Shown: positions 36,387 to 46,120 of the stretch, piece by piece
Position numbering within the stretch: the first letter of the stretch is position 1
Layout of the letters: each line of letters opens with the position of its first letter
DNA from: Campylobacter peloridis LMG 23910
Lineage (GTDB): Bacteria > Campylobacterota > Campylobacteria > Campylobacterales > Campylobacteraceae
DNA: 64,000 bases
Direction: 5' to 3'
Assembly: GCF_000816785.1 (NCBI RefSeq)
Contig: NZ_CP007766.1
Coordinates: 248,001-312,000 of the forward strand
The notes under the pieces: model-generated
What the model was told of the DNA's origin: nothing
Seen by the model: the letters and a program-made list of their open reading frames with translations, nothing else
Databases searched by the model: none
Made by a program: the position numbers and the translations under genes

Positions 36387-38401
36387 AAAAAATTACCATT
36401 GCTTTAGTAGGCCAACCAAATGTTGGAAAAAGTTTATTAATTAATGCTCTTTGTAAGGCCAATATGAAAGTTGGTAATTTTAGCGGGGTTACGGTTGAAA
36501 AGGCTGAAGCAAAGATAGTTTATAAAGATTATGAACTTAATTTTATAGATTTACCAGGAACTTATGCACTTGATGGTTATAGTGAAGAAGAAAAAATCAC
36601 TAAGCAGTTTTTAGAGCAGGGAAAATACGACTTAATCGTCAATGTTTTAGATTCTACAAATTTAGAAAGAAATTTAATCTTAAGTGCAGCCCTTTTGCAA
36701 ATGCAAAAAAAGATGATTATGGCTTTAAATATGCAAGATGAAGCAAGGCATGAGGGCATAATGATAAATTATGAAATATTGTCTAATTTATTGAGCACGC
36801 CATGTGTAGGAATTTCTGCTAAGACAAAGGATAATTTATCGATTTTATTAGATCTTATCATCAAAACTTATGAAGAGGATTTAAAAACGATAAATAGAAT
36901 TTATTGTGATGTTATTGAAGAAGAATTAGAAAAAATCATTCATTTTTTAGATACTGAAAAAATCCACCACTCCCACAAAAAGGAATTTGCACTTTCTTTG
37001 CTTAAAAATGAAAAAATAACAGACAATGTGGATTTAAAAAATTTTGTTAAAAAAAGTCAAGATAATATATGTAAGCATTTTTGCAACCAAGAAATTGATG
37101 CGATTTTTAAAGAAGAATTACTTGCTTTTAGCAATGCTATAGTGGCTAAGGTTTTAAGAAAGGGTGTTAAAAATTTAAATCATACCAAAGAAATTGATGC
37201 GATTTTGATTAACAAATACTTGGGTATTCCTATATTTTTATTTTTTATGTGGGCTTTGTTCCAGCTAACTTTTAGCTTGGGTCAAATTCCTATGGATTAT
37301 ATAGAAGGATTTTTTGCTTATTTAGGTGAAGCAATTAAAGCAAATATTAGCAATGAATTTATCGCTTCAGCACTTGCTGATGGGATTGTGGGCGGTGTTG
37401 GTGCTGTTATTGGCTTTTTGCCTAATATTGTGATTTTATTTTTTGGTATAGCCTTGCTTGAAACGACTGGATATATGGCTAGAGTGGCGTTTTTGCTTGA
37501 TGGAATTTTGTATAAATTTGGCTTGCATGGAAAAAGTTTTATCCCTTTAATCACAGGTTTTGGCTGTTCGGTGCCTGCTTTTATGGCTACAAGAACGCTT
37601 AAAAATAAAAAAGATCGTTTGCTAACACTTTTTATTATAAATTTTATGAGTTGTGGTGCAAGACTTCCTGTTTATGTGCTTTTTGTTGGAGCGTTTTTTC
37701 CAAATGATGTGGCTGGGAATTATTTGTTTGGAATTTATCTTTTGGGTGCTTTTTTGGGTTTGATTGCAGCAAAAATTTTAAGAATGAGTGCTTTTAGGGG
37801 TCAAGATGAACCTTTTGTGATGGAGATGCCAAAATACAGAATGCCAAATTGGAATTTAGTTTGGTTTATGGTTTTTAATAAGGCTAAAATGTATTTGAAA
37901 AAAGCAGGAACTTTTATTTTGCTTGCTTCTTTATTAATTTGGTTTGCGAGTAATTTTCCAGTGCAAAAAAATCAAAATCAAGATTTGCTTTTGCAACAAG
38001 AATTACAAGTTGAAAACAGCTATTTAGGCCAGTTTGGCAAGGCTATAGAACCTGTTTTTGCACCACTTGGTTTTGATTGGAAGCTTAGCGTTTCTTTAGT
38101 GAGTGGTTTGGCGGCTAAGGAAGTGATGATTTCTACTATGGGTGTGCTTTATTCTTTAGGTGGGGATGTAAGTGAGAATGATAATGCACTAAGAGCTTAT
38201 ATAGCAAAAAATATCCCTTTTGAAGTAGCTATAGCTTATATTTTATTTGTAATGATTTATAATCCTTGCTTTGCAGCTACTATAGTTTTTGCCAAAGAAG
38301 CAGGTGGTAAAAAATATGTCTTTTACCTTTTTGCTTTTAGCTGTATTTTTGCATATATAATAGCTTTTATAGGGATTAATATTATAAATTTATTTACTTA
38401 A
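36383..38401 (+). CDS. feoB: FeoB ferrous iron transporter
   Basis: 672-residue inner-membrane Fe(II) transporter. An N-terminal G domain carries G1 GQPNVGKS (9-16), the switch GNFSGVTVEK and G3 DLPGTYALDG; G4 is NMQD (ALNMQDEAR). A helical GDI-like domain (about 165-270) precedes the membrane part from about 280, which has the Gate motifs LITGFGCSVPAFMATRTL and LVSGLAAKEVMIST. Length is near the family range. Probably iron-repressed, as elsewhere in Campylobacter. Confidence 0.94.
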   Translation: MKKITIALVGQPNVGKSLLINALCKANMKVGNFSGVTVEKAEAKIVYKDYELNFIDLPGTYALDGYSEEEKITKQFLEQGKYDLIVNVLDSTNLERNLILSAALLQMQKKMIMALNMQDEARHEGIMINYEILSNLLSTPCVGISAKTKDNLSILLDLIIKTYEEDLKTINRIYCDVIEEELEKIIHFLDTEKIHHSHKKEFALSLLKNEKITDNVDLKNFVKKSQDNICKHFCNQEIDAIFKEELLAFSNAIVAKVLRKGVKNLNHTKEIDAILINKYLGIPIFLFFMWALFQLTFSLGQIPMDYIEGFFAYLGEAIKANISNEFIASALADGIVGGVGAVIGFLPNIVILFFGIALLETTGYMARVAFLLDGILYKFGLHGKSFIPLITGFGCSVPAFMATRTLKNKKDRLLTLFIINFMSCGARLPVYVLFVGAFFPNDVAGNYLFGIYLLGAFLGLIAAKILRMSAFRGQDEPFVMEMPKYRMPNWNLVWFMVFNKAKMYLKKAGTFILLASLLIWFASNFPVQKNQNQDLLLQQELQVENSYLGQFGKAIEPVFAPLGFDWKLSVSLVSGLAAKEVMISTMGVLYSLGGDVSENDNALRAYIAKNIPFEVAIAYILFVMIYNPCFAATIVFAKEAGGKKYVFYLFAFSCIFAYIIAFIGINIINLFT

Positions 38402-38512
38402 ATATAGTTTTGAAATTAAAATTCTTATATCATACACTTAATATTATAAATATTTTGATTGATTTTTATAATAAAATTTAGTTTTTTAAACGAGAAATTT
38501 ATTTTTTTATTG

Positions 38513-38518
38513 TAAAAT
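38513..38518 (+). promoter_or_regulatory. Extended -10 promoter of acpP
   Basis: TAAAAT preceded by TG, 30 bases before the acpP ATG, after 110 bases of A/T-rich DNA behind feoB. Confidence 0.5.
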
Positions 38519-38548
38519 ACAGCTTATTTTTAAAATTAGGAGAAAAAA

Positions 38549-38782
38549 ATGGCAACTTTTGATGATGTAAAAGCAGTTGTAGTTGAACAATTAAGTGTTG
38601 ATGAAGATGCGGTTAAAATGGAATCTAAAATTATTGAAGATTTAGGCGCAGATTCATTAGATGTTGTTGAGCTAGTAATGGCTTTAGAAGAAAAATTTGA
38701 TGTAGAAATTCCAGATAGTGATGCTGAAAAATTAGTAAAAATCGAAGATGTTGTAAATTATATTGATAATCTTCAAAAATAA
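38549..38782 (+). CDS. acpP: Acyl carrier protein of fatty acid synthesis
   Basis: 77-residue acidic four-helix carrier. Ser36 in [12 protein letters not shown] is the phosphopantetheine site. The full canonical motif separates it from the second carrier at 44377, whose motif is SSF. GGAG precedes the ATG at good spacing. It is followed after 28 bases by fabF, the usual fatty acid synthesis order. Confidence 0.96.
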   Translation: MATFDDVKAVVVEQLSVDEDAVKMESKIIEDLGADSLDVVELVMALEEKFDVEIPDSDAEKLVKIEDVVNYIDNLQK

Positions 38783-38810
38783 TTAATGTGTAAATTATAA
38801 GGAGATCAGG

Positions 38811-40025
38811 TTGAAACGCGTTGTAGTAACAGGTATAGGAATGATAAATGCCCTTGGATTAGATAAAGATAGCTCATTTAAAGCTATTTGTGAGGGTAAA
38901 AGTGGTGTTGATAAAATAACTCTTTTTGATACCACAGATTTTCCAGTGCAAATTGCAGCTGAAGTTAAAAATTTTGATCCTTTAAGTGTTTGTGATGCTA
39001 AAGAGGTTAAAAAAATTGATCGTTTCATACAACTTGGTATTAAAGCAGCAAGAGAAGCTATGGAAGATGCTAAATTTGATGAAAATTTAAATAAAGAAGA
39101 ATTTGGTATTGTATCAGCTGCTGGTATTGGTGGTTTACCAAATATAGAAAAAAATTCTGTTACTTGTTTTGAACGCGGACCACGCAAAATAACTCCTTTT
39201 TTTATACCTTCAGCGTTAGTTAATATGCTTGGAGGGATAATTTCTATTGAACATGGCTTACAAGGACCTAATATTTCTTGTGTAACAGCATGTGCAGCAG
39301 GAACTCATGCTATAGGCGAAGCTTACAAAAGTATAGCCTTAGGTAATGCTGATAAAATGCTTGTAGTAGGAGCTGAGGCTGCTATTTGTGCTGTAGGTAT
39401 AGGTGGTTTTGCTGCTATGAAAGCTTTATCAACAAGAAATGATGATCCAGCTAAAGCTTCAAGGCCATTTGATAAAGAAAGAGATGGTTTTGTTATGGGT
39501 GAGGGAGCTGGTGCTTTGGTTTTTGAAGAATATGAGGCAGCTAAAAAGCGTGGAGCTAAAATTTATGCTGAATTAGTAGGTTTTGGCGAGAGTGCTGATG
39601 CACATCATATAACTTCTCCAACACTAGAAGGACCATTGCGTGCTATGAAAAAAGCCTTGAAAATGGCAGGAAATCCGAAGGTAGATTATATTAATGCACA
39701 TGGAACTTCTACTCCAGTAAATGATAAAAATGAAACAGCAGCTATTAAAGAGCTTTTTAAAGATCAAATTCCTTTGGTGAGTTCTACAAAAGGCCAAACA
39801 GGACACTGCTTAGGTGCTGCTGGTGCTATTGAAGCAGTTGTTTCTTTAATGGCTCTTGATCAAGGTATTTTACCACCAACTATTAATCAAACATCAGCTG
39901 ATGAAAATTGTGATCTTGACTATATACCAAATACTGCGAGAAAAAGTGAAATTAATGTTGTAATGAGCAATTCTTTTGGTTTTGGTGGAACAAATGGCTG
40001 TGTAATTTTCAAAAAAGTAGATTAA
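38811..40025 (+). CDS. fabF: 3-oxoacyl-[acyl-carrier-protein] synthase II
   Basis: 404-residue condensing enzyme that elongates acyl-ACP with malonyl-ACP. The Cys-His-His triad is visible: Cys161 in TACAAGTH, His in [11 protein letters not shown] (about 301) and His in [10 protein letters not shown] (about 338). The C-terminal SFGFGGTNG loop is present. Translation starts at TTG, placed correctly after GGAGATCAGG. Between acpP and accA, one base before the latter. Confidence 0.95.
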   Translation: MKRVVVTGIGMINALGLDKDSSFKAICEGKSGVDKITLFDTTDFPVQIAAEVKNFDPLSVCDAKEVKKIDRFIQLGIKAAREAMEDAKFDENLNKEEFGIVSAAGIGGLPNIEKNSVTCFERGPRKITPFFIPSALVNMLGGIISIEHGLQGPNISCVTACAAGTHAIGEAYKSIALGNADKMLVVGAEAAICAVGIGGFAAMKALSTRNDDPAKASRPFDKERDGFVMGEGAGALVFEEYEAAKKRGAKIYAELVGFGESADAHHITSPTLEGPLRAMKKALKMAGNPKVDYINAHGTSTPVNDKNETAAIKELFKDQIPLVSSTKGQTGHCLGAAGAIEAVVSLMALDQGILPPTINQTSADENCDLDYIPNTARKSEINVVMSNSFGFGGTNGCVIFKKVD

Positions 40026-40026
40026 T

Positions 40027-40962
40027 ATGGCTTCATATTTAGATTTTGAAAAAAATATTCAACAAATTGATGAAGATTTAGCAAATGCTAAAATCAAAGG
40101 CGATGAAGAGGCAGTAAAAATTTTAGAAAAAAATCTAGAAAAAGAAACTCAAAAAGTATATAAAAATTTAAGTGATTATCAGCGTTTGCAACTTGCAAGA
40201 CATCCTGATCGTCCTTATGCGCTTGATTATATCCAAGCTATATTAAGTGATGCATATGAAATTCATGGTGATCGTGCTTTTAGAGATGATCCAGCTATAG
40301 TTTGTTATGCAGGGTATATAGGTGGAAAGAAAATTATAGTTATAGGCGAACAAAAAGGAAGAGGAACAAAGGAAAAACTTTATAGAAATTTTGGTATGCC
40401 TCATCCTGAAGGCTATAGAAAGGCTTTAAGAGTAGCTAAAATGGCTGAAAAATTTGATATACCAGTGTTGTTTTTGGTTGATACCCCGGGTGCATATCCA
40501 GGTATTGGTGCAGAAGAGCGTGGGCAGAGTGAAGCTATAGCTAGAAATTTATATGAACTTAGCAATCTAAAAACTATCACTATAGCAGTAGTTATAGGAG
40601 AAGGTGGAAGTGGAGGTGCTTTAGCTATAGGTGTTGCAGATAAATTAGCCATGATGAAAAATTCTGTTTTTTCTGTGATTTCACCAGAAGGATGTGCGGC
40701 TATTTTATGGAATGATCCTTCAAAAAGTGAGGCAGCAACTAAAGCTATGAAAGTTACAGCAGATGATTTAAAAAATCAAGGTTTAATAGATGATGTTATC
40801 GAAGAACCAATGAGTGGAGCTCATAGAGATAAAGAAAATGCTATTAAAAATTTAAGTGATTATGTTTTAAATGCTATAAATGAACTTGAAAAATACGACA
40901 AACGAGAATTAGCAGCTATAAGAATGCAAAAAATATTCAAATTTGGAGCTTTTTCTGAATAA
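40027..40962 (+). CDS. accA: Acetyl-CoA carboxylase carboxyltransferase subunit alpha
   Basis: 311-residue subunit that, with AccD, transfers carboxyl from carboxybiotin to acetyl-CoA, making malonyl-CoA. The N-terminal helical region leads to the crotonase-like core with [43 protein letters not shown] and [15 protein letters not shown] motifs. Length matches Campylobacter AccA. It ends the acpP-fabF-accA unit, 50 bases before a tRNA gene. Confidence 0.95.
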   Translation: MASYLDFEKNIQQIDEDLANAKIKGDEEAVKILEKNLEKETQKVYKNLSDYQRLQLARHPDRPYALDYIQAILSDAYEIHGDRAFRDDPAIVCYAGYIGGKKIIVIGEQKGRGTKEKLYRNFGMPHPEGYRKALRVAKMAEKFDIPVLFLVDTPGAYPGIGAEERGQSEAIARNLYELSNLKTITIAVVIGEGGSGGALAIGVADKLAMMKNSVFSVISPEGCAAILWNDPSKSEAATKAMKVTADDLKNQGLIDDVIEEPMSGAHRDKENAIKNLSDYVLNAINELEKYDKRELAAIRMQKIFKFGAFSE

Positions 40963-40989
40963 TTTCAATTTTTTTTAAAAAAACTATTG

Positions 40990-40995
40990 TATAAT
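40990..40995 (+). promoter_or_regulatory. -10 box of the tRNA-Phe gene
   Basis: Consensus TATAAT with TTG just ahead, 17 bases before the mature tRNA start. Confidence 0.6.
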
Positions 40996-41012
40996 TACAA
41001 CTTCAATTTAAT

Positions 41013-41088
41013 GGTTGGATAGCTCAGTCGGTAGAGCAGCAGACTGAAAATCTGCGTGTCGGCAGTTCGATTCTGCCTCTAACCACCA
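41013..41088 (+). tRNA. tRNA-Phe (anticodon GAA)
   Basis: 76-base tRNA with the CCA end encoded. The acceptor stem pairs GGTTGGA with TCTAACC (one G-T pair). D-loop AGCTCAGTCGGTAGAGC, anticodon loop CTGAAAA with GAA, and T-loop GTTCGATTC are all standard. tRNA genes are common insertion points; the accessory sugar/amino-acid operon begins right behind it, though no attachment-site repeat of the tRNA 3' end was seen in the window. Confidence 0.97.
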
Positions 41089-41152
41089 TCTTCATAAATA
41101 TACTTTTTACCTAATGTATAATATCAGAATAATATTTTAAGTTTTTATAGAT

Positions 41153-41158
41153 TATAAT
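41153..41158 (+). promoter_or_regulatory. -10 box upstream of the amino-acyl carrier operon
   Basis: TATAAT in GATTATAATTAC, 49 bases ahead of the G tract. No clear -35. Confidence 0.45.
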
Positions 41159-41206
41159 TACTCTTTTAGTTAAAAAACGCTTATATTTTCAATGTTTTAA
41201 GCTAGA

Positions 41207-43300
41207 TTGGGGGGGGTGTATACTAAATCTGATTTTGTAAATGCTATACATAGTGTAGATATTAATGCTGGTGATTTGGTTATGGTTCATTGCGGGCTTG
41301 ATCGTTTAGGGGTGATTATGGAAGGTGTGAAAAGCTCTGATGAACTTTCTGCTTCTATTATGGATTCCTTAATGGAAATTATAGCAGATGGAACATTAGT
41401 TGTTCCTACATTTACATATTCATTTGGTAATAATGAAATTTTTGATCCAAAAACTACTCCTTGTCCTACTATGGGGCAATTTAGTGAATATTTTTGGAAG
41501 CAAAATGGAGTGTATCGTAGTTTGGATCCATTTTTATCGGTGGCTGCTAAAGGTTCTCAAGCTGAAACTATTACTAAAATTTATGCCAATACTTCATTTG
41601 GTAAAAATTCATTTTTTGATCGTTTTACTCGTATGGGTGGTAAGATTTTATGTATAGGAGTAGAGTTGCGTTGGGCAACTATCTTACATTCTTATGAGGA
41701 AGAATTTAAAGTTCCACATAGATATAAAAAATTTTTTATAGGTGATATTAAAGATAAAGATCGTATTCAAAGAATATCTTGGATATATAATGTGCGTCCA
41801 CTTTGTTCTAATGCTTATCCTACTTTTAAAAAAATAATGGAAAAATGTATAGAGGCTGGATTAGTTAAATCTGCACCGCTTGGAAAAGGATTTGTAAGTT
41901 CCGTTAAAGCTCAAATTTATAAAGAATTTGCATTTAAGCAATTTAGTAAAGATCCATGGATAACTGCTGTAGGTCCAGAATGTGATTTGATTGAAAAAGA
42001 AAAAGAGCGAACAGGTTTTCAAGATTATGATATTAGCTTAAAAGATACAAATATCTTAAGTTTGGCTAAAAATCTTTATAATCTCCCAAGAGATGTAGTT
42101 AGCGATGGTTATGATGCTACTCTTTATGCATTAAAATCGATATATACTAATATGAAAATTTACAAATTTACAAGTGGGTATAAAGCTTTTGATTGGATAG
42201 TTCCTGAAAGATGGATATGCAAAGAAGCATATCTTTGCAAAATGAATGGTGAACTAGTATTTTCCACTGATCAAAATCCTTTACATGTTATGCGCTATTC
42301 TTTGCCATTTGATGGTGAAGTTACTTATGAAGAATTACTTAAGCATTTGCATGTATTAGATTTAAAAAATAGTAGCAATGATGAAGTGGTATGTATTAGC
42401 AAGCCTTATGAAAGATCTTGGGGCTTGTGTTGTACAAAAAATCAAAGACAAAGTCTGAAAGAATCAAGATATAAAGTGAAAATAGATAGTTCATTTTCTT
42501 ATGGAGAATTAAAAGTTGGTGAGTTAGAAATTCAAGGTCAAAGTGATGAATGTATTTTATTGTGTGCAAATCTATCAAGCCCTTATCAATTTAACAATGG
42601 TTTAAGCGGTGTGATTGCTGGTTTAAAAATAATAGAAACTTTGAGTAAGAAAAAAACATATTATTCATATAAATTAGTAATTGCTCCTGAGAGTGTTGGA
42701 TTTGATTGTTATTTTAGCCGTATTGATAAAAACAAAGAAAAAATTCACTTACTTGTGCTTTTAGATAATCTGGCTAGTAAAAATCCATTAAGTATAACTA
42801 CATCACATAAGATTAATCCGAGTTTAAGCTCTATTATTGAGTATATATCTATTAAAAATGATACATCTGCGTATGATTTTCAAACTTTTACAAGTGATAG
42901 CCATATGTTTAATGAATTTAAAACTCGCATGGTTTATTTTTGTAGAAAATTAAATTTTAATAATGAAAAAATTTTATGTTTAAATCATGCTAGCAGTTTT
43001 GATAATTTAGAAAATGCAAATCTATTAAACCTTGAAAAATCAATAGATCTTGTCTTGGAATTATTGCTTTTTTATGAAAATGACTTAAAAATTAAAAAAC
43101 TTTTTTCTGGAAATTTATTTGCAGAAAATATTGATGAGATAGATTATAATAAAGATAAATTATTTATCAATGCTTTTAATTGCAAAGATAATGAGTTGTT
43201 AAGTCAAATTGCCAAAAAGAATAAATGCGATTTAAAAGAACTCATACGAATTGCTAAAATTTTAGAAGCTGCGCATTTGGTTGAATTAAAGAGGTGTTAA
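41207..43300 (+). CDS. AAC(3)-like acyltransferase fused to a DUF4910-like aminopeptidase-like domain
   Basis: About 697 residues. Residues 5-260 match the aminoglycoside N3-acetyltransferase fold: DLVMVHCGL, VPTFTYSFG (about 66-74), YRSLDPFLSVAAKG (about 103-116, Asp where classical enzymes have His). Residues 284-697 match DUF4910/aminopeptidase-like proteins (VPSGxKxFDW-like TSGYKAFDWIVPERW, HVMRYSLPFDGE), but the first metal-binding segment reads LLCANLSSPYQFNNGLSG, lacking the usual His and Asp. Probably acylates a sugar amine; resistance is unlikely. The TTG start (TAAG ahead) reads through the G8 tract; GTG 41216 is the alternative. The next gene starts after one base. Confidence 0.8.
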   Translation: MGGVYTKSDFVNAIHSVDINAGDLVMVHCGLDRLGVIMEGVKSSDELSASIMDSLMEIIADGTLVVPTFTYSFGNNEIFDPKTTPCPTMGQFSEYFWKQNGVYRSLDPFLSVAAKGSQAETITKIYANTSFGKNSFFDRFTRMGGKILCIGVELRWATILHSYEEEFKVPHRYKKFFIGDIKDKDRIQRISWIYNVRPLCSNAYPTFKKIMEKCIEAGLVKSAPLGKGFVSSVKAQIYKEFAFKQFSKDPWITAVGPECDLIEKEKERTGFQDYDISLKDTNILSLAKNLYNLPRDVVSDGYDATLYALKSIYTNMKIYKFTSGYKAFDWIVPERWICKEAYLCKMNGELVFSTDQNPLHVMRYSLPFDGEVTYEELLKHLHVLDLKNSSNDEVVCISKPYERSWGLCCTKNQRQSLKESRYKVKIDSSFSYGELKVGELEIQGQSDECILLCANLSSPYQFNNGLSGVIAGLKIIETLSKKKTYYSYKLVIAPESVGFDCYFSRIDKNKEKIHLLVLLDNLASKNPLSITTSHKINPSLSSIIEYISIKNDTSAYDFQTFTSDSHMFNEFKTRMVYFCRKLNFNNEKILCLNHASSFDNLENANLLNLEKSIDLVLELLLFYENDLKIKKLFSGNLFAENIDEIDYNKDKLFINAFNCKDNELLSQIAKKNKCDLKELIRIAKILEAAHLVELKRC
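41209..41216 (+). repeat. G8 homopolymeric tract at the start of the first operon gene
   Basis: Eight consecutive G in DNA of very low GC; I saw no other run longer than five in the window. It spans codons 1-4 if translation begins at TTG 41207. Campylobacter phase-variable surface genes typically carry such tracts. Confidence 0.85.
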
Positions 43301-43301
43301 T

Positions 43302-44336
43302 TTGGAAACAAAATATATTAGTGAATGTGAAATTAAAAAAAGATTAGATATAAATAAATGTGTAGATTCTATAGAAAATATGTATAAAGTAATGAGTACC
43401 GGAGCTTACACTATGGGTGGTTCAAATGCTAATTCACATGGTATGAGAATTAGCTTTGCACGAGATGATAAACAAAAAAATACATACATTGCAATGCCTG
43501 GATGGCTTGGTGGTGAATATAATTTAGCAGGTCTTAAATGGCATGGACCAAATTTACGCGGTGCAGTAGAGGGAACTACGACATATACGCTTATTCTAAA
43601 CGAGCCTAACACAGGTTTTCCTTTAGCTATTTTACCTGCTAATGATATTACTACCTACCGCACTGCTGCGTTAAGTTTATATGCTGCAAAGTTACTTAAA
43701 AAAGATGTTTACGAGTTAGGACTCATAGGTGCTGGTCGCATACATACTGCTTTTATTCAAGGAATATTGCAAATTTATCCAAGTGTAAAAAAGATCAAAG
43801 TTAAAGGAAAGAGTGAGTTAGGAGTTGCTAAGTTAATTTCAGAATTTAAAAATGATACTAGTGTAAAATTTTTGGCGGTTGATAGTATCGAAGAAGTGGT
43901 TAAAAATAGTGATATTATTAGCATAAATCCTGGTTTTGAGTTTGATACTTTAGCTGATATGCCTATTATTCGCTCCAAATGGCTTAAAGAAAATTCACTT
44001 ACAATTTGTCTTAGTTTTGTGAAATTTAGTGATGATTTTTTAATTAATGAAGCTATTAAAATAGCGGATAATTATGCAATGTATGAAAGTTATCTAGAAG
44101 AATTTGGATATCCGGTTTATCCAAAATTTTCTAGCTTGGGTAGTAGATTTATAGATTTGGTTAAAGAAAAGCGTTGTGCTAAAGATGAGATAATTGATAT
44201 ATTTGATATCTTAGCTGGTCGAAAAAAGGAATTATTACAGACTAATAAACCTATGGTTTTTTCAAGCGGTGGAATGATTTGTGAGGATATTGCTGTTGCA
44301 TATGATTTGCTAAAATGCGATATGGTTAGAAAATGA
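43302..44336 (+). CDS. Ornithine cyclodeaminase/SbnB-like NAD-dependent dehydrogenase
   Basis: 344-residue member of the ornithine cyclodeaminase/mu-crystallin family. The N-terminal substrate domain has AMPGWLGGEYNLAGLKWHGPN (Lys79 region, read in two parts) and the Rossmann motif GLIGAGRIHTAF (140-151). The NLAGLKWHG and TYRTAALS segments resemble SbnB, which oxidatively cleaves an amino-acid conjugate to give 2,3-diaminopropionate in staphyloferrin B synthesis. No SbnA-type synthase is nearby. Translation appears to start at TTG after GAGGTG. It probably makes or recycles the amino acid for the ligase downstream; the substrate is unknown. Confidence 0.78.
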   Translation: METKYISECEIKKRLDINKCVDSIENMYKVMSTGAYTMGGSNANSHGMRISFARDDKQKNTYIAMPGWLGGEYNLAGLKWHGPNLRGAVEGTTTYTLILNEPNTGFPLAILPANDITTYRTAALSLYAAKLLKKDVYELGLIGAGRIHTAFIQGILQIYPSVKKIKVKGKSELGVAKLISEFKNDTSVKFLAVDSIEEVVKNSDIISINPGFEFDTLADMPIIRSKWLKENSLTICLSFVKFSDDFLINEAIKIADNYAMYESYLEEFGYPVYPKFSSLGSRFIDLVKEKRCAKDEIIDIFDILAGRKKELLQTNKPMVFSSGGMICEDIAVAYDLLKCDMVRK

Positions 44337-44376
44337 TAATTTTATTTTAAAAGTTAATTATATTTAGGAGAAGATG

Positions 44377-44607
44377 ATGAATGATATTTTGGAAATTTTA
44401 CAAAGCATTAAACCTGGAATAAACTTTGAAGAAAATCAAAGTTTAGTTAGTGATGGGATTATTAGTAGTTTTGATATATTGCAAATTATAATGGAGTTAG
44501 AGGCTAAATTTGACATAGAAATCAAACCTCAATATATTGAATCATCAAATTTTAACTCAATATCTGCAATAATGGCAATGGTAGAGCATATTAAGAATGA
44601 TAAATAA
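44377..44607 (+). CDS. Dedicated acyl/aminoacyl carrier protein
   Basis: 76-residue acidic carrier protein. The predicted phosphopantetheine serine is in GIISSFDILQII (Ser32 counting from ATG 44374), with Ser in place of the usual Asp before it. ELEAKFDIEI continues as in carrier proteins. ATG 44377 has better spacing to GGAG than ATG 44374. It overlaps the ligase gene by 11 bases, so the two proteins are probably partners, like DltC and DltA. It differs clearly from AcpP. Confidence 0.85.
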   Translation: MNDILEILQSIKPGINFEENQSLVSDGIISSFDILQIIMELEAKFDIEIKPQYIESSNFNSISAIMAMVEHIKNDK

Positions 44608-46120
44608 TGTAGTTTGGTATTTAGAAAATTCTGCAAAATTACATCCTGAGAAAATAGCTTTTTTTACTCAAAATGATAGTATAAGCTATGCTGATCTTTT
44701 GGATAAATCTAAGCGTATAGCGAGTTTTTTGCTTCATCATGAAACTAAAGCAAATTCTATTGTAGCTATTTATATGAATAAGAATATTGATTGTATTGCT
44801 ATGATATTTGGTTGTGCGATGGCAAGGGTTGCTTATGCCTTTATAGATACTGACCATCCTAAAAATCGTATAGAAAAAATGCTTGAAATTATTGAACCTA
44901 AATTTATTTTTACTAATACTACGCTTTTTGATGGTATTTCAAAGATTACAAATAGAGAAATTGTTGATATCGTTAAGGTATTAAATTATGAAATCCAAAA
45001 TGATGTTTTGGAGAAAATACAAAGTCAGTATTTATCTTGTGATATCCTTAATATAGTATTTACTAGTGGTAGTACAGGTTTGCCAAAAGCCGTGGTTAAA
45101 ACTCATTCTAATGTACTTTATTTTGTCCCTGTGTTTGTTGATGAATTTAAATTTTCAAGCGATGATATATTTGCAAATCAAGCTCCACTTGATTTTGATG
45201 TAAGCTCAAAAGATATCTATAGCGCAGTATATCTTGGAGCTAGTGTTTTTTTAATAGATAAATATCTTTTTACATCTCCTGTAAAATTAGTAGAGTTGTT
45301 AATACAATATAAAATAAGTATATTAATTTGGGCTGTAAGTGCTTTAACATTGCTTTCATCATTTAGAGTTTTTAAGTATTGCACTCCCATAGGTATAAAA
45401 AAAGTTCTTTTTAGTGGTGAAGTTATGCCATTAAATCAGCTAGATATATGGCAAAAAAACCTACCTAAAACTGAATTTGTAAATTTGTATGGACCAAGTG
45501 AAATTCTTGGAAATTGCACTTTTTATGAGCTAAAAAAAGATTATTATAAAAAAGAAAAAAATACTCCCATTGGAAACGCTTTTAGCGGACAAAAAGTTTT
45601 TTTATTAGCTTTTGATGATGATGGCAAGCCATATGAAGTAAAGAAAAAAGATGAAATAGGTGAAATTTGTGTTAGCGGGCCAAATGTTGCACTTGGATAT
45701 TATAAAGACTTCAAACGCACCAATGAAGTCTTTATACAAAATCCTTTAAATTTAAAATATTATGAGAGAATTTATAAAACTGGTGATATGGGAAAATACA
45801 ACGAACAAGGAGAATTAGTATTTCAAGGGCGCAATGACTTTCAAATTAAACATTTAGGACGCCGGATAGAACTTGGAGATATAGAGATTGCGACTATGGA
45901 TATAAAAGGTATTGAACTAGCCTGTGCTATTTATGAGCGTGAGAAAATATATTTATTTTATAGCGGGGTGCTTAGTGTTGATGATTTGATGCAATATCTT
46001 AAAAATCAATTAATCTCATATATGCTTCCATCAGTATTTTTTAAACTAGAAAATTTACCACTGAATAAAAATGGAAAAATTGATAGAGCTAAATTAAGGG
46101 AGATGATATATGAAAAATGA
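44597..46120 (+). CDS. DltA-like amino acid adenylating ligase (AMP-binding)
   Basis: 507-residue ANL-superfamily enzyme. The P-loop motif TSGSTGLPK (156-164), the NLYGPSE motif (about 294-300), the TGDMG motif (about 395) and the C-terminal catalytic Lys494 in NKNGKIDRAK are present. Architecture and size equal DltA and stand-alone NRPS adenylation domains; there is no fused carrier or condensation domain. It should activate an amino acid as adenylate and load it on the 44377 carrier. The amino acid cannot be read reliably. It overlaps its neighbours on both sides by 11 bases. Confidence 0.87.
   Translation: MINNVVWYLENSAKLHPEKIAFFTQNDSISYADLLDKSKRIASFLLHHETKANSIVAIYMNKNIDCIAMIFGCAMARVAYAFIDTDHPKNRIEKMLEIIEPKFIFTNTTLFDGISKITNREIVDIVKVLNYEIQNDVLEKIQSQYLSCDILNIVFTSGSTGLPKAVVKTHSNVLYFVPVFVDEFKFSSDDIFANQAPLDFDVSSKDIYSAVYLGASVFLIDKYLFTSPVKLVELLIQYKISILIWAVSALTLLSSFRVFKYCTPIGIKKVLFSGEVMPLNQLDIWQKNLPKTEFVNLYGPSEILGNCTFYELKKDYYKKEKNTPIGNAFSGQKVFLLAFDDDGKPYEVKKKDEIGEICVSGPNVALGYYKDFKRTNEVFIQNPLNLKYYERIYKTGDMGKYNEQGELVFQGRNDFQIKHLGRRIELGDIEIATMDIKGIELACAIYEREKIYLFYSGVLSVDDLMQYLKNQLISYMLPSVFFKLENLPLNKNGKIDRAKLREMIYEK

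Noticed and set aside
41207-41990. Aminoglycoside resistance gene
   Set aside because: The AAC(3)-like domain is fused to another domain, has Asp at the usual catalytic-His position and sits in a carrier-protein biosynthesis operon, so sugar acylation is more likely.
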